Of a stretch of DNA of 64,000 bases, positions 1 through 10,522 are shown in pieces. Origin of the DNA: Nematopogon swammerdamellus. Its lineage: Eukaryota; Arthropoda; Insecta; Lepidoptera; Adelidae. Below the pieces are notes generated by a model. It was not told the origin of the DNA. It worked only from the letters and a program-made list of their open reading frames with translations, and made no database searches. A program made the position numbers and the translations under genes. The first letter of the stretch is position 1, and each line of letters begins with the position of its first letter. The DNA lies in contig OX336344.1 of assembly GCA_946902875.1 (NCBI GenBank), positions 19,675,791-19,739,790 on the forward strand. Reading direction: 5' to 3'.

Positions 1-530
1 TGATATTTTGCAATGTTGTGTGCAATTTGTTCTATGTTATCTCTATTTATGTCGTAAACGGATAAAATATTTTTTATGATCGATGATTCATGTTCACTGA
101 ATTTTCAAACTACACCAATCTTTAATTTTATGCATTTGAGGTTGGGCTCATTGCAATCTTTGTGGTTCTAACCTAAACAATGAGCAAACAATCTGGAATC
201 TGTAAATGAAAACGCTGTTGGTAGTCTTAAGACCTTCACAACTTTACCGAGTTTTCCGCGCGAGGCCTGGGCGAGGTCGCTTTGGTAGCAAACACTGGCA
301 CCCAATAATTTAGTAGGATGATGGAACAATTTATTTTTGACAGGGAACCCATACGTCGGCTGTTTTACTACGGGCGGTAATGTGTGACGGCGAGCGACCG
401 CAAATACTAACACTACGTCCGAACTTACTATTCAGTCAGTGGTCACGTATGTATATCACGTATAGTATATCACGAGAGAAGCTTTCACGATAGCCCGGTC
501 ACGATAACAATTAAATAAATTCATATCCAT
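1..530. other. AT-rich DNA, no recognised gene
   Basis: No exon, RNA gene or known repeat end could be recognised. An open frame on the minus strand at about 168-413 has no recognisable motif and is taken as chance or old repeat. If the guanylyl cyclase gene continues leftward, this lies inside one of its introns or beyond. Confidence 0.4.
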
Positions 531-812
531 GTTTGTAGACTCTATGTATGATACTAAAACGAAATTGACGATTTTTAGAAATATTTTCTGTATGTATGTA
601 TGTTCCTCCATAACTATTAAACCGATCATCCGAATTCGATTAAAGTTAGTACAAGCACTAAATAAAAAGCATTTACGGTTACGCTAAGATGTGGCTCTTA
701 TGCAAACCGAATTGTTCCGCGCGCCGAAATAAAGGTTCGTTAGCGGGCTTACTTACATTCTTCGTTTCAAATACGAACTTCACGCGAGCGAAGCCGCTAG
801 TAAAAGCTAGTT
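531..812 (+). repeat. Helitron-like repeat fragment ending in CTAGT
   Basis: The stretch shares long segments with 12955-13312 and 15285-15640: a block around TTGACGATTTTTAGAAAT, a block around TACGCTAAGATGTGGCTCT, and an end with the small palindrome-like CGCGAGCGAAGCCGC followed by CTAGT. A short hairpin just before CTRRT is the classic 3' end of a Helitron. The family assignment is inference; repetition within the window is directly visible. Confidence 0.55.
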
Positions 813-1099
813 TTAAATAAAATATAAAGAATTATTTTTACTCACCTGTTTTAGTATTCATCTTAAACGACGACGATTCAAATCTTTTTGATAATTTTGA
901 AAGCTGCAAGCGTCCTTATATTACCTTGAGCGGTGAGTGCACATTTTCCTCGGACGGTGAGCATGACGCATAGTATTTGTCTCGGTGCACGCTTTGAATA
1001 CCGCATTATCTAATCAGTGGCGAGGGCGAAATCTTATGCTTATTAAATTAGGTACTTAAAGGCCAGCAAGTAAGAAACTTCGCAGGATTTTCTATAAGT

Positions 1100-1385
1100 C
1101 TGTTAAGGGGGTACTAGGCAAAACATCACATCATATTATCCTAAATATAGCCATATTGCAATAGATCTATCGATAATTATTTATATGCTTATAGTTAGGT
1201 AAAGATTTAACGTATAATGTGTGATAGATTAATGTAATATAATCTTGTAAATTATCTGAAAAATAAGTGGGTGAAAAGTGGTAAAAACGTTTGAAAATGC
1301 ATTTGCTAATAAAATCTACCCTCGTTACAAATACGTCCGTACAAAAAACGCTCGCGCACGGCAACGGCCAATAATTTTGAATGTT
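1100..1385 (-). repeat. Dispersed repeat, copy 1
   Basis: Read on the minus strand, this matches 57835-58115 in order: a GGCCGTTGCCGTG block, a block around ACCACTTTTCACCCACTTAT, then CTTTACCTAACTATAAGCAT, and finally the ATCACATC-containing end. A second, shorter copy lies in the opposite direction at 1505-1720, so the two form a local inverted pair. No coding capacity was seen. It is probably a non-autonomous DNA transposon of unknown family. Confidence 0.5.
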
Positions 1386-1504
1386 CAAAGATAGTTCAGT
1401 GAAAAACCATTTATTCTGTAAACGTTTGAATTTATTTAGATGAGCCTTAGTCTTATTGACTCTAAGCTCTGCTCAATGAAGCATTTTTCGTATTAGATTA
1501 ATTT

Positions 1505-1720
1505 GTAAAATATGGCGAGGGAAATAGCAAAGGCATTTTTGTACGATTTTACCACTTTTAAACCACATATTTTTAAGGGAATTTATAAGATTAAATTAAA
1601 AATAATGTATTCTCATTATACCTTGAATCTTTACCTAAATATAGCCATATTAAAAACGTGCAAAAGTGCATTTGCTATTTCATTGCAAATACGTCCATAC
1701 AAAAAACGCTTAATACAATT
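1505..1720 (+). repeat. Dispersed repeat, copy 2 (partial)
   Basis: Shares the ACCACTTTTAAACCACAT block and the TACCTTGAATCTTTACCTAA block with 57945-58060. It is related in inverse orientation to 1100-1385. The open frame through it has no protein features. Confidence 0.45.
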
Positions 1721-1956
1721 TTAGTGACTATCCACATACGAGTAATATACACAGAACAATCACTGAGAATAGAAGGACGTAAGTGCCGGATGGGATAGAG
1801 TATTTATATATTATCACAGCTATTATGTTAAATTACATGACTATGACATGCTGAACGACTGTCCAAACCGAATTTTGGAATTTTCAGGAGCATACCTATT
1901 TCGGGATTTTGTTTATCCAGTCAAGTAAATTCAATTACATTTTCCAAAAATATAAA

Positions 1957-2156
1957 AACCGACTTCAAAAATGTATGAAATAAAAAAAAAATCGAACCCT
2001 AGAGTTGAAGGCGGTGCAAAAGAAGGCTACACAAAATCACTAAAGGATATCATCCACTCATGTTTTCTTTCATCCATAATTTTTGCTTGCTTTAGCACCG
2101 CCTTCAACTCTGGGGTTCGATTTTTTTTTTATTTAATACATTTTTGAAGTCAGTTA
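1957..2156. mobile_element. Foldback MITE, about 200 bp
   Basis: The ends are inverted copies of each other over about 60 bases: a left arm beginning ACCGACTTCAAAAATGTAT and a right arm ending ATACATTTTTGAAGTC. Each arm contains a long A or T run and the GTTGAAGGCGGTGC sequence or its complement. A spacer of about 75 bases separates them. There is no coding sequence, which is typical of a MITE-type foldback. Confidence 0.7.
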
Positions 2157-2159
2157 TTA

Positions 2160-3800
2160 TATTTTTTTAAATAGTTTTTTATTTCACAGTTTCTTTCTTA
2201 GTAATGTTTGCTATTAATGTACTCGGCGGAATCGCGAACGCCTCGCGATTCCGCCTCGCTTTCCAATTTGATCTTGACCAAATTAAAACGGGACCACCTC
2301 AGGGTTATCCATTTTTAAACAAAAAAAGAATTTTCAAAATCGGCCCACAATTGGCGGAGTAATCACGTAACAAAAAAAAAGCATATTGAGAACCTCCTCC
2401 TTTTGGGAAATCGGTTGAAAATATGGCAACAGATATTCAAATTATATTATTAAAGTAGCATACAAATCGGACACCAAGGTGTGCTTTGGTTAAAAAAAAC
2501 GTTTAAATGGAAGATACCTAATCTTTAATTTGAAATGACTCTGTCTGTCGTCCGACGTCAAATGTAAGTTGTGCGAGGTGTCGAGAACAACCGCTCAGAA
2601 TGGAAAGATCTAAGTGCCGCATTTCTTGTCGAAGTTTTTGCCGGTTCTTCTTCGTGGGTGTAATCGAGCCGGATAGACCTAATTGTGACAACTTCAAGTG
2701 CAGTCTAACTGCCATAAGAATGCTCAATGAACAATACAAAATAAACAATAACTATGACACAAATTTAACGCGTAATATTTAATTAAAAGTACATATTTAT
2801 TTATTTATTTTATAAATAAATAAATAAATACATAAACTCTATTTCGTTGTACAGAGTAAGTATTGTATTTATAACTATTATGTAAAATTATCATGTAGGT
2901 AGACCATAACATTCCGAGCGACATTTCAGAATTGAATTCGAGTGCATACCTACTTCGCTTTTTATTTTATTCAGCCAAGTAAATCCAATTGCGTTTTTGA
3001 CGTGATGACGTCACGTCTTATAAATTGATGAACACCGGCTGCACACACGAAAAAGTGTCACGTTCCATCTGAGCCTGTGTGTGCAAGCGAAAGCGCGTAA
3101 CAAGCGATAGAGAGGCACAATCGGTATAGTCAAAGTTACCATGGAAACGTCTTAAGAAGTAAAACTGTCAAGATCAGACAACAGAAGTTTATTGATGGCC
3201 AGTCACAAGATGATTAATCTTTCTACTGGAAATAGAATTACTGATCTTTGCTCTATGTACTACGATTATTCCACGTCATCACGTAAAACTATCGTCCGTA
3301 AACCAACTTTACAGACAACCAATTTTTTATATAACATTAAAATTTACGAAGGTTTATCATCGGATGAAGTTTTTCTTGTAATGACATGTTTATTTCTTCT
3401 AATCCCCCAACCTCACAGTGATTTCTGGTAATGCTACCCCTTAAGTACTGTCAAGGTGATAACCAACTTAAACATTAATTAGTCAATTACTTTTGTCAGC
3501 CTCCTTAGCTCAGTCACAGTAAATTTATAAGTATAGCTAAAGCAGTATGGAAACTACATACTTTCACAAAACGATCGGAACGACGCACTCACACACACGC
3601 ACGCCTCAACAAGGCCCCGAAGCGAATGTCGCACGCAATCGCAAAGCGACGTAATACAAACTCTTTGATCGCAAACAGTCAGTCAGTCGCGGGTGCCGAG
3701 TCGAAATGAGTGGTCGTGTTTGTTTTTGTTGCATGCGCCACGGACAGTCCGCGATTTTTTTGTAAAATTGTAAACGTACGACCTACGTAAAACTGCCCTT
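2160..3800. other. No recognised gene
   Basis: Only a short palindromic AT microsatellite at about 2798-2832 (TATTTATT units followed by AAATAAAT units) stands out. The small open frames here carry no recognisable domain and no paired splice sites. Confidence 0.4.
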
Positions 3801-4190
3801 ACCTTCTTACCTTACTAGGTGGTAGGGTTTATCCCGCCCCAGTTGATACCAACGCACTGAATGAAATGTCGGTCGACACGGTTGGCTACATCACCTACAA
3901 CATACATATATGACGTCAGCCCATAGCACCGGGTGAACTAGGTGCCATGCCAGTGCTTCCCTTAATTTCATGTCGGCTACACTGAACTGGACGGAAAAAA
4001 TGTATAATTTATATAGCCGTTTTCTTCGACCGACATTCGTTCAGTGTTGGTATACCAATCAAAACGGGTTGATCCCTTCCAGCTAAATATGTGCATAAAG
4101 GGATGAAACTATAGTTTCAAGTGGAATCCGAACCACAGCCAGCCGATCCACGGTCGTACGGCTACCCATTAAAAACCTAACCGCATCCTG
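3800..4190 (-). repeat. SINE with rearranged end
   Basis: From about 3878 to 4190 this is a minus-strand copy of the abundant SINE whose sense-strand tail reads GTGTCAGTTTCCATA. It is diverged, with several small indels. The first 75 bases (ACTAGGTGGTAGGG to ATGTCGGTCGA) are the same family in the plus direction, so two partial copies meet head-on. Confidence 0.6.
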
Positions 4191-4314
4191 GTAGAAATTA
4201 TAATTAGAATATGAAAGCGAAGCAGTGTGGTTACGGGACCCTCGGCACGTTCACTTGGCAATTTTTTTTTAACGTCTTCGATTACAATACATTGTTATAC
4301 ACACAATAGACACT

Positions 4315-4638
4315 TTTTTTTTTTTATGGAAACTGACACGGTTGGCTTACATCACCTACAACATCCATGATGTCAGCCCATAACACCGGGTGAACTTGGT
4401 GCCACGTCAGTGCCTCCCCTCGGTCGGGCCGGCTACACTGAACTGGACGGAAAACACAAAATATTTACATAGCCGTTTCGACCGACCTTTCATTCAGTGC
4501 GGTGGTATCAACCCGGGCGGGTTAAACCCTACCACTTAGTAATATAAGAAGGAAGTCATATCCCTTAGTCGCCTTTTACGACATACACGGGGAGAGATGC
4601 AGTGAGGCTATTCTTTTAAAGTACCGGCCCCACACGGT
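4315..4638 (-). repeat. SINE, CCGTGTGG-head type
   Basis: A near-complete minus-strand copy. In the sense direction it starts CCGTGTGGGGCCGGTACTTT, passes through the ACTAGGTGGTAGGG and GGTACCACCGCACTGAATG core, and ends in GTGTCAGTTTCCATA plus an A run. Closely similar copies are at 24405-24722 and 30165-30482. Confidence 0.75.
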
Positions 4639-4825
4639 ACACTGCTTGAGAACTAGAATAACTATAATTTAAGCATAACTATAGTTTAAGCTTGATAATT
4701 CTGATCGCATAAAAAATAAAAGTATAAATAAAATCAGGTGTATAGAGCCTTTGTCCAAAATTGTTGATACATATCGTATCAAGTTATGTCAATTAGAAAA
4801 AATATTCATACAACATTTTTTTTAA

Positions 4826-5975
4826 ATGAAAACTGACACGCTTGGCCACATCACCTACAACATCCGTGATGTCAGCCCATAACATCGGGTCCAAAAACTT
4901 CAAAAATGATTCCACTATTAAAACTCTCTATTTTACATATGTTCGGAGCAACTTAGAATATGCATCACAAGTTTGGAATCCACAATATTTAATTTACAAA
5001 AATAGATTAGAGAAAATCCAAAACAAATTCCTCAAATACCTTAATTATCGTAATTACTTAGCCTTCGATAGTCCTACCGAATGCCTTAAACATCACAAAA
5101 TACTACCTCTGGAAATAAGAAGGGAAATTGCTGATATTTCCCTTCTAATGAAAATAGCAAGTCGTAGCCAACTCGTGGACTGTCCCGAGCTGCTAAGCCT
5201 TTTGCCTATTAGAGTACCAAACCGACCCAACCAAACCAGGAATACATCCTTGTTTCATGTACCACTCTGCCTAACAAGGTATCGGCAAAACTCATTTTTA
5301 ATAAGAGCTACTAAAAAATTCAATAATGATTACAGTGAAGTGGATTTTTTCAGTGATGGATTGTCCAGGGTTAAGAGACTGGCATCAGTAAAATTGTTTG
5401 GTACGAGTACTTAATTATATGCACTAGGTACCTGTCAACCATGCCATAGTACTTGTTGGTCCATAGTTCTTCGTAGTAACTTTTATATTGGCTTGCGTAT
5501 CAAATTCACATGTTATAATGTAATTTCTTCTTTGGTGATTTTTTGCTTATTTCAGTTATTTTTGTTTTCACTCATATTCATTCATGGTTACATTTTTACT
5601 TTAATCACTAGTTTATTATTTAGTTTTTAATCTATTACATCACATTCTAAGTTATCTACATGGTTTGTAGTCATCCATCTGTTTTATGTTTTTTTTTCTT
5701 ATCTGTATCAACATTCACCGGTGTATGTGTTTAATCATAAGTATTACTGTAATGTAATTAATTTCACTGTTGGTTGGTCTTAATAAATAAATAAATAAAA
5801 AATAAATAAATGAACTAGGCGCCATGTCAGTGCTTCCCTTCGGTCGTGCCGGCTACACTGAACTGGACGGAAAACACAAACTATTTACATTGCCGTTACG
5901 ACCGACGCGACGTTTCATTCAGTGCGGCGGTACCAACCCGGGCGGGTTGAACCCTACCGCCTAGTAAGGTAAGAA
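4826..5975 (-). repeat. SINE interrupted by a LINE insertion
   Basis: Two SINE pieces, 4826-4893 and 5813-5975, join into one minus-strand copy of the same SINE family once the LINE at 4894-5812 is removed. The left piece stops at ATCGGGT and the right resumes at TGAACTAGG, matching the uninterrupted CCGGGTGAAC of other copies. This fixes the order of events: SINE first, LINE second. Confidence 0.8.
4894..5812 (+). mobile_element. 5'-truncated non-LTR retrotransposon, ORF2 3' end
   Basis: An open frame to the TAA near 5412 encodes the C-terminal part of a LINE ORF2 protein. The key stretch is TIKTLYFTYVRSNLEYASQV, typical of the segment after the reverse transcriptase in jockey/CR1-like elements, followed by a charged tail of about 130 residues. 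The nuclease and catalytic RT motifs are absent, as expected after 5' truncation. About 390 bases of 3' UTR follow and end in ATAAATAAATAA repeats. The open frame continues leftward into the host SINE, so its apparent start codon at 4842 is not real. Confidence 0.8.
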
Positions 5976-6084
5976 GGGATTGGGAACAAGAAGGGATTGG
6001 AGGGGGAACATTGTAGTACAATGTCAAAAAAATTACTTACTTAATACTTTTAGTATGCGTGCTAAATAAATTTGATTGTCGCCA

Positions 6085-6235
6085 GTTTAACAAAGCACAT
6101 GTCAGTCAGTCGGTCAGTCAGTCAGCGTGTAAGCGAATACTGCTGGACATACGCCTCTTCAATTTTCCTCCGGTCCTCCCGGCCTTCATCGGTACGGAAG
6201 CACTGCTTTCCGCCGACGAACATGTCGGCATCCCC
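6085..6235 (-). repeat. LINE 3' end fragment with CTGA repeats
   Basis: Read on the minus strand this matches the fragments at 9265-9345, 10335-10420 and 50030-50265: AGAGGCGTATGTCCAGCAGT is followed by a CTGACTGACTGAC tail. At 50030-50265 the same family still encodes a recognisable LINE ORF2 C-terminus. Confidence 0.55.
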
Positions 6236-6754
6236 CAACAAAGCACATTATATATAACACAGAACTTCAAACAATTGGCGACAATTTGGGCCCAACTCAG
6301 CATATGCAATAGAAGACAGCGACTTTGTCTATTGCGCTGATTTGCAGTTAGACCCACTTTGCCCATATAACCTACAGCGCATCGCCTGTGCTCAACCGAT
6401 TCTGTGAATATTATCGGGTTCATTCCAGTTGAGTGGCTTTCGATCGGATATAATTTGCCGACATTCCGGATAATTCGCTCGGCTGACTTGAGTGACACTT
6501 CGGGAAACTTCCGACGTCCGAGTCACTTCGGGTGAGATAAATTACTGCACTAGATTTGGTGGAAGCGTGAAGGGGTATGTAGGTAGGTGCGCGAATCATG
6601 AAATCGAATCTCTAAATGGAACCTTATCCTTTAGAACATAGAGCTTAAAGAGGCTTGCTCCGAATGCATCTTATACGCTGAAAGCTACGATCATATCGAT
6701 GACTGAAAGCCTTCACTGAAATTTTAATGCTTAGCCTGATCTGAGAGTACGTAC

Positions 6755-7080
6755 ATACCACACGCTATATACCGACAATCAGGGTAAGCAGAGTAATCGG
6801 TGTTGTGCTGCAGGTGCTCTTGTAAATTACAACACAGAACCGACCATCACGTTTAGTAAAGTATCCAGATAAGTTTACTATCAAGCAGCAAGCAAGTAAG
6901 GCACGAAAACCTACCTGCTGCATGACTCGGCGCAAGGACCATGCCAAGGTGAAAGGTGGGTAACCTATCGCCCTTTAGCACGGCACCTTGTCCTTATCCC
7001 TTAGTTGCCTTTTAGGACAAGCACGGGGAGAGATGCAGTATGGACCTATTCTTTTTAAGTACTGACACCACACGGATCTG
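6755..7080. repeat. GTGTTGTGCTGCAG repeat family, copy 1
   Basis: One of four copies, with 20130-20345 and 53895-54085 in the same direction and 46865-47110 reversed. Markers are CGACAATCAGGGTAAGCAGA, GTAATCGGTGTTGTGCTGCA, and a block around AGCACGGCACCTTGTCCTTA. The right end, CACGGGGAGAGATGCAGT to CCACACGG, is the head module also used by the SINE at 4315-4638, which suggests module exchange between families. Confidence 0.65.
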
Positions 7081-7309
7081 ACAGACAAGCAAATAATGGT
7101 TTTGAAATATTACTTACCTACTTACTCGTATAAGCACGTCTTTCTTGGTACATTTGAGTAATAAGTACGAGCATTTTACGTATACCTGGGCAATATTTTT
7201 TTTTTTCAATAAATATGACTACGTACACTATGTATTTCTAAGCCTTAGACAACTTGCAGCATGCCGTCACCCTTCCGGCCGCGTACGTAACTGAGTTTCG
7301 TTCACCGAA

Positions 7310-7582
7310 AATGAAATTGAAGGGTTGAAATTCTATAGGGTCTATGTGCCTAAAAGTTAAAGCCGAGATATAACAAAAAAACTGAAAAATACACGCATAG
7401 TGGCACATAGACCGGTCCTTGCTTTAACAGTCTGTGTAGTAGTAGGGCGGAGCTAGGCACTTAGACTCTTTTGTATGTTATTAGCCTTGGCACATTGATT
7501 GTATTTACGTAAAAATATCGCTTTGCGATTTTTTGGCACTTAAACCCTATAGAATTTGAACCCTTCAAATTGTCTGTCTCCA
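7310..7582. mobile_element. Foldback element in guanylyl cyclase flank
   Basis: The left arm around AGGGTTGAAATTCTATAGGG pairs with the right arm around CCCTATAGAATTTGAACCCT, about 40 bases each with few mismatches and about 170 bases between. There is no coding sequence. It lies just downstream of the guanylyl cyclase exon, inside its next intron. Confidence 0.6.
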
Positions 7583-7769
7583 GATTTTCGTTCAACACCT
7601 ACGTATCTTTACAGTTCATTTGAACATGGACGAACAAGATAATATTGACCTAAGTCTACGACTAATCGTAGATTGTAAATAGTACACGTTCCTGGATGTG
7701 GTCAAAAATTCATGCGCTGTGTGTGTGGGCTATATCAATGTAAGATAAGTAGTTAATATGCAAACTTAC

Positions 7770-10017
7770 CCGTAAGCGCTGAAATATTTCACGAAGCACC
7801 TCCCGAAGAAGTACATGACCTTCTCCGGTGTCCCGAACTTGGCTCTCAGTTCCGCTGCTTTCTTCTCAGCGCACTTGCAGTTGACCCCGTGGCCTGACTG
7901 GCTTGCTCCAGCGCTGAGGGCGCTGTCTCTCCTGCCCACGAGGATCCCACTGAATGCACTGCTCCGTCTACTCATCTCCAAGCCGCCACTGTCAGTGCGG
8001 CTCATCCGAGAAACCTGATTGTCCTTTATGCTGGTGCCAATCAGTGCTAGGTCCTGTTTTAAATCGCTCTCGGAATTAGTCTGAGCCAGGTCTTTGACAG
8101 CGCTTGGACTGTCCTTAGCAATTAAGATACTGATGATTTCTTCAGAATCTGGAATGGATAGGTTCTCATTCACGTCTTCGGCTATGGACCCACTTGGAGT
8201 GTTCTTTATCCTCTCCGAATTGTGACTGTCCAGTGAAATTTTGCCACCGAAGCTTCGATTTTTAAGCAAGGCTCCAGAGTCCTTCTCCTTTGGGGACAGC
8301 ATGTTTTGTTCGAAAGAAGTCGTCTTTTCGGTGGCGCTCAAGCTCTTCACCATGCTTTTTGTAACTTCCTTTTGATCCTTGGCTTTCTTAGTAGCGTTCG
8401 AGACATCGTTGAGGAACTCTACAATGAAGGGTGTTTCAATTTTTGTGTTTTCGAAATTTTTGTAAATTTCTTCATTGGAGCGATAAGAGGCGATGTGTTG
8501 CTTTGTGATTTCTTTAATAGCCGCGGTGGAGGAGAAGGGACACTTGGCGCTCTGGGTTCTGGGTTTTACTGGGCAGTTTCGGAGCGAGGAGCGTTTCTTG
8601 ATGGACGCCTTCTGCTTGAGGAGTGGCGTGGGCGGCGAGGAGCCGGACGGGCTGTTTGGATCCTTGGTGACGTAGCGGGCTAGGGCTGATGCGAGGCGCA
8701 GCATCAGCGTGTCCGGGTAGAGCTAAAAGTTACAATAATCTTATTAAGATTTGTAATAATGAGTTAAATATTTTGATTGTGAACTGAAATGCATGTTTTT
8801 TTATTTTACGCATTTCGTTTCTTTCCGTTACACTGCAGGTATATGAAACCGACCGGCTTGGGCCTATCGGGGCCTCACGCCCAGTCTTCAGTCCTCGCTA
8901 CCGGGTGGTACAGTGCGCGACGGCGACGCACGTACGAGGCCGAAGAACCATCGAAGAGCTGCGTGACGCCGTGCAGCCCGGCGGATACGGAGCTCTCCGA
9001 GATGAGGGTGGTGGTGGCCTACGAGTCTACTACAAACTCCTATCGCTCGTAGATTGTCTCGCGTCGTCTCGGAGAGCCCGGACGGCCTGCACCCGCCGGC
9101 GTGGTTGGAGGCTTGTCTCCCGCCGCCGGCGGTATTACTGTTTTTATTTCATGTTTGTATTAATTTTGTGTATTTTTATTACTTTTTATAGTATAATAAT
9201 GTGTTAAATTAATATGAATTTGTAGACAAATTTGAAATAAAGAAGTTCTTACATAGGAAGTAATAGATACCGTACCGCTGAGGCCGAGCCAGGAGGACTT
9301 GAAAAAGATTGAAGAGACGGTTGTCCAGCATTGGACGCAAAAACGTTTACTGACTTTGTAATAAGCTATCAAATGTTCGTATGTACAAAAAAAAGTTGCT
9401 ATGTAATAAATTGACATTGTAGGTAGCTACTGCCCCTATAGACATCTACGTGTTTTCCACATCCCAAAGGTTAGTTCGTAAATAATGCCACAAGGCATTA
9501 AACTCGCCTTTTGTAACCATTTTATATAATGGTGTAGAAAAAAAGGCAAAACGTATATTTTCATTCATTTCATTTCATTTGGTTCATATACATAAATGCA
9601 GTGTAACAGTAAGAAACGAAATGCGTATAATAAAAAAAAACCATTTAAGATCACAATCAAAATTAATGCCACTTTCAAATTCAGATAGATCTCCTTTATA
9701 TACACTCATTCATACCTACGTCATGATTTATCTAATACAAAATCAAGGATACTTCCTGGCAAAGAACGGCGCCGCGGCGCGGCGTGGCATGACAATGACC
9801 CATCACACTTGACACTTTAGGATCGCGAACCAAAACGGGTGGTTCTTTATGGCGAAATAAATATCTGTATCGGAATCTGCAGCCATTGTGGTGAGGCGTG
9901 GCGGGTGGCAATAGATGATAATATGGCGACGTGTCTCACCTGATGTGTATTGAAGACAGTGTTCTTGGCACCGGACTCCCTCAGGATGGTCTGCCATATT
10001 TCCTCTCCACACTCCTG
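7770..10017 (-). CDS. Atypical soluble guanylyl cyclase, H-NOX exons (partial)
   Basis: Soluble guanylyl cyclases make cGMP and sense NO or O2 through an N-terminal heme H-NOX domain. Two exons join in frame. Exon 9940-10017 (26 codons) contains GEEIWQTILRESGAKNTVF and THQ. It ends at a GTGAGA donor and follows a TTTACAG acceptor. Exon 7770-8722 starts LYPDTLMLRLASALARY and ends GTPEKVMYFFGRCFVKYFS plus AYG, split within a Gly codon before GTAAGT. Joining gives THQ-LYPD, the family's conserved turn. FFGRCFV is closest to the Gyc89D-like atypical class. Between the two helices encoded by the second exon lie about 270 Ser/Lys-rich residues where relatives have only a few. The first exon (MYG start), heme-ligating His exon, HNOBA and cyclase domains were not found. 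Paralogue identity is uncertain. Confidence 0.85.
8870..9240 (+). repeat. GC-rich dispersed repeat, copy 1
   Basis: Lies in the intron between the two guanylyl cyclase exons. It shares GCGGATACGGAGCTCTCCGA, the GGTGGTGGCCTACG block, CTCGCGTCGTCTCGGAGAG and GGCTTGTCTCCCGCCGCC with 14940-15240 and 43415-43700. An AT-rich 3' part with AATAAA follows. The palindrome-like GGAGCTCTCC recurs. No protein identity was recognised. A SINE or LINE 3' end is likely. Confidence 0.6.
9265..9345 (+). repeat. LINE 3' end fragment
   Basis: GTACCGCTGAGGCCGAG through TTGTCCAGCATTGGACGC matches the longer LINE end at 50030-50265 in order and direction. It is about 80 bases and decayed. Confidence 0.45.
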
Positions 10018-10334
10018 CTGTAAATTCAAAGATGATCTTTAATGTTTTATATTTTTTAAAGACAACCGGCGCGGGTATCTGGCATTAACACTGCTGATAC
10101 GATCGCGGTAAAGAAATGAAACTCTAGTTTTTTATTTCGATTGCCTTCAAATTCCGACTCCACTGCTCGGCACATATGATTTTTATTTTTTTATTTTAGA
10201 CCCAATAGTATCGGAGATATGGGGGGAGGGGGGAATGCTATTTTTTTTTTTTATTTTCCTTATTTTTATATCTTTTAAACTATGCATGTTAAAATTAAAA
10301 TTTGGAATGTAAATGAGCTGGATGATTAATATTA

Positions 10335-10420
10335 TTCCGGGAGGCCTGGAGGAAAATTGGAGAGGCGTATGTCCAGCAGTGGACGCTTACACGCTGACTG
10401 ACTGACTGACTGACTGGGTA
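10335..10420 (+). repeat. LINE 3' end fragment with CTGA repeats
   Basis: GGAGGCCTGGAGGAAAATTG then AGGCGTATGTCCAGCAGTGG, closed by five CTGA units. It is the same family as 6085-6235, in the opposite direction. No guanylyl cyclase first exon was recognised between 10018 and 10520. Confidence 0.55.
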
Positions 10421-10522
10421 ATATGCCCTGCTCCCTTCCCCTCTTTAAAAGATTTCTATTCCAGTAATGTTTACCATGGTAAAAACTATGGTAAAAGCTC
10501 ACTTCAGTGTTAATATACATAG

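Noticed and set aside
4842..4893. Start codon and first 17 codons of the LINE open frame
   Set aside because: They are SINE sequence to the left of the LINE insertion point; the frame is open only by chance.
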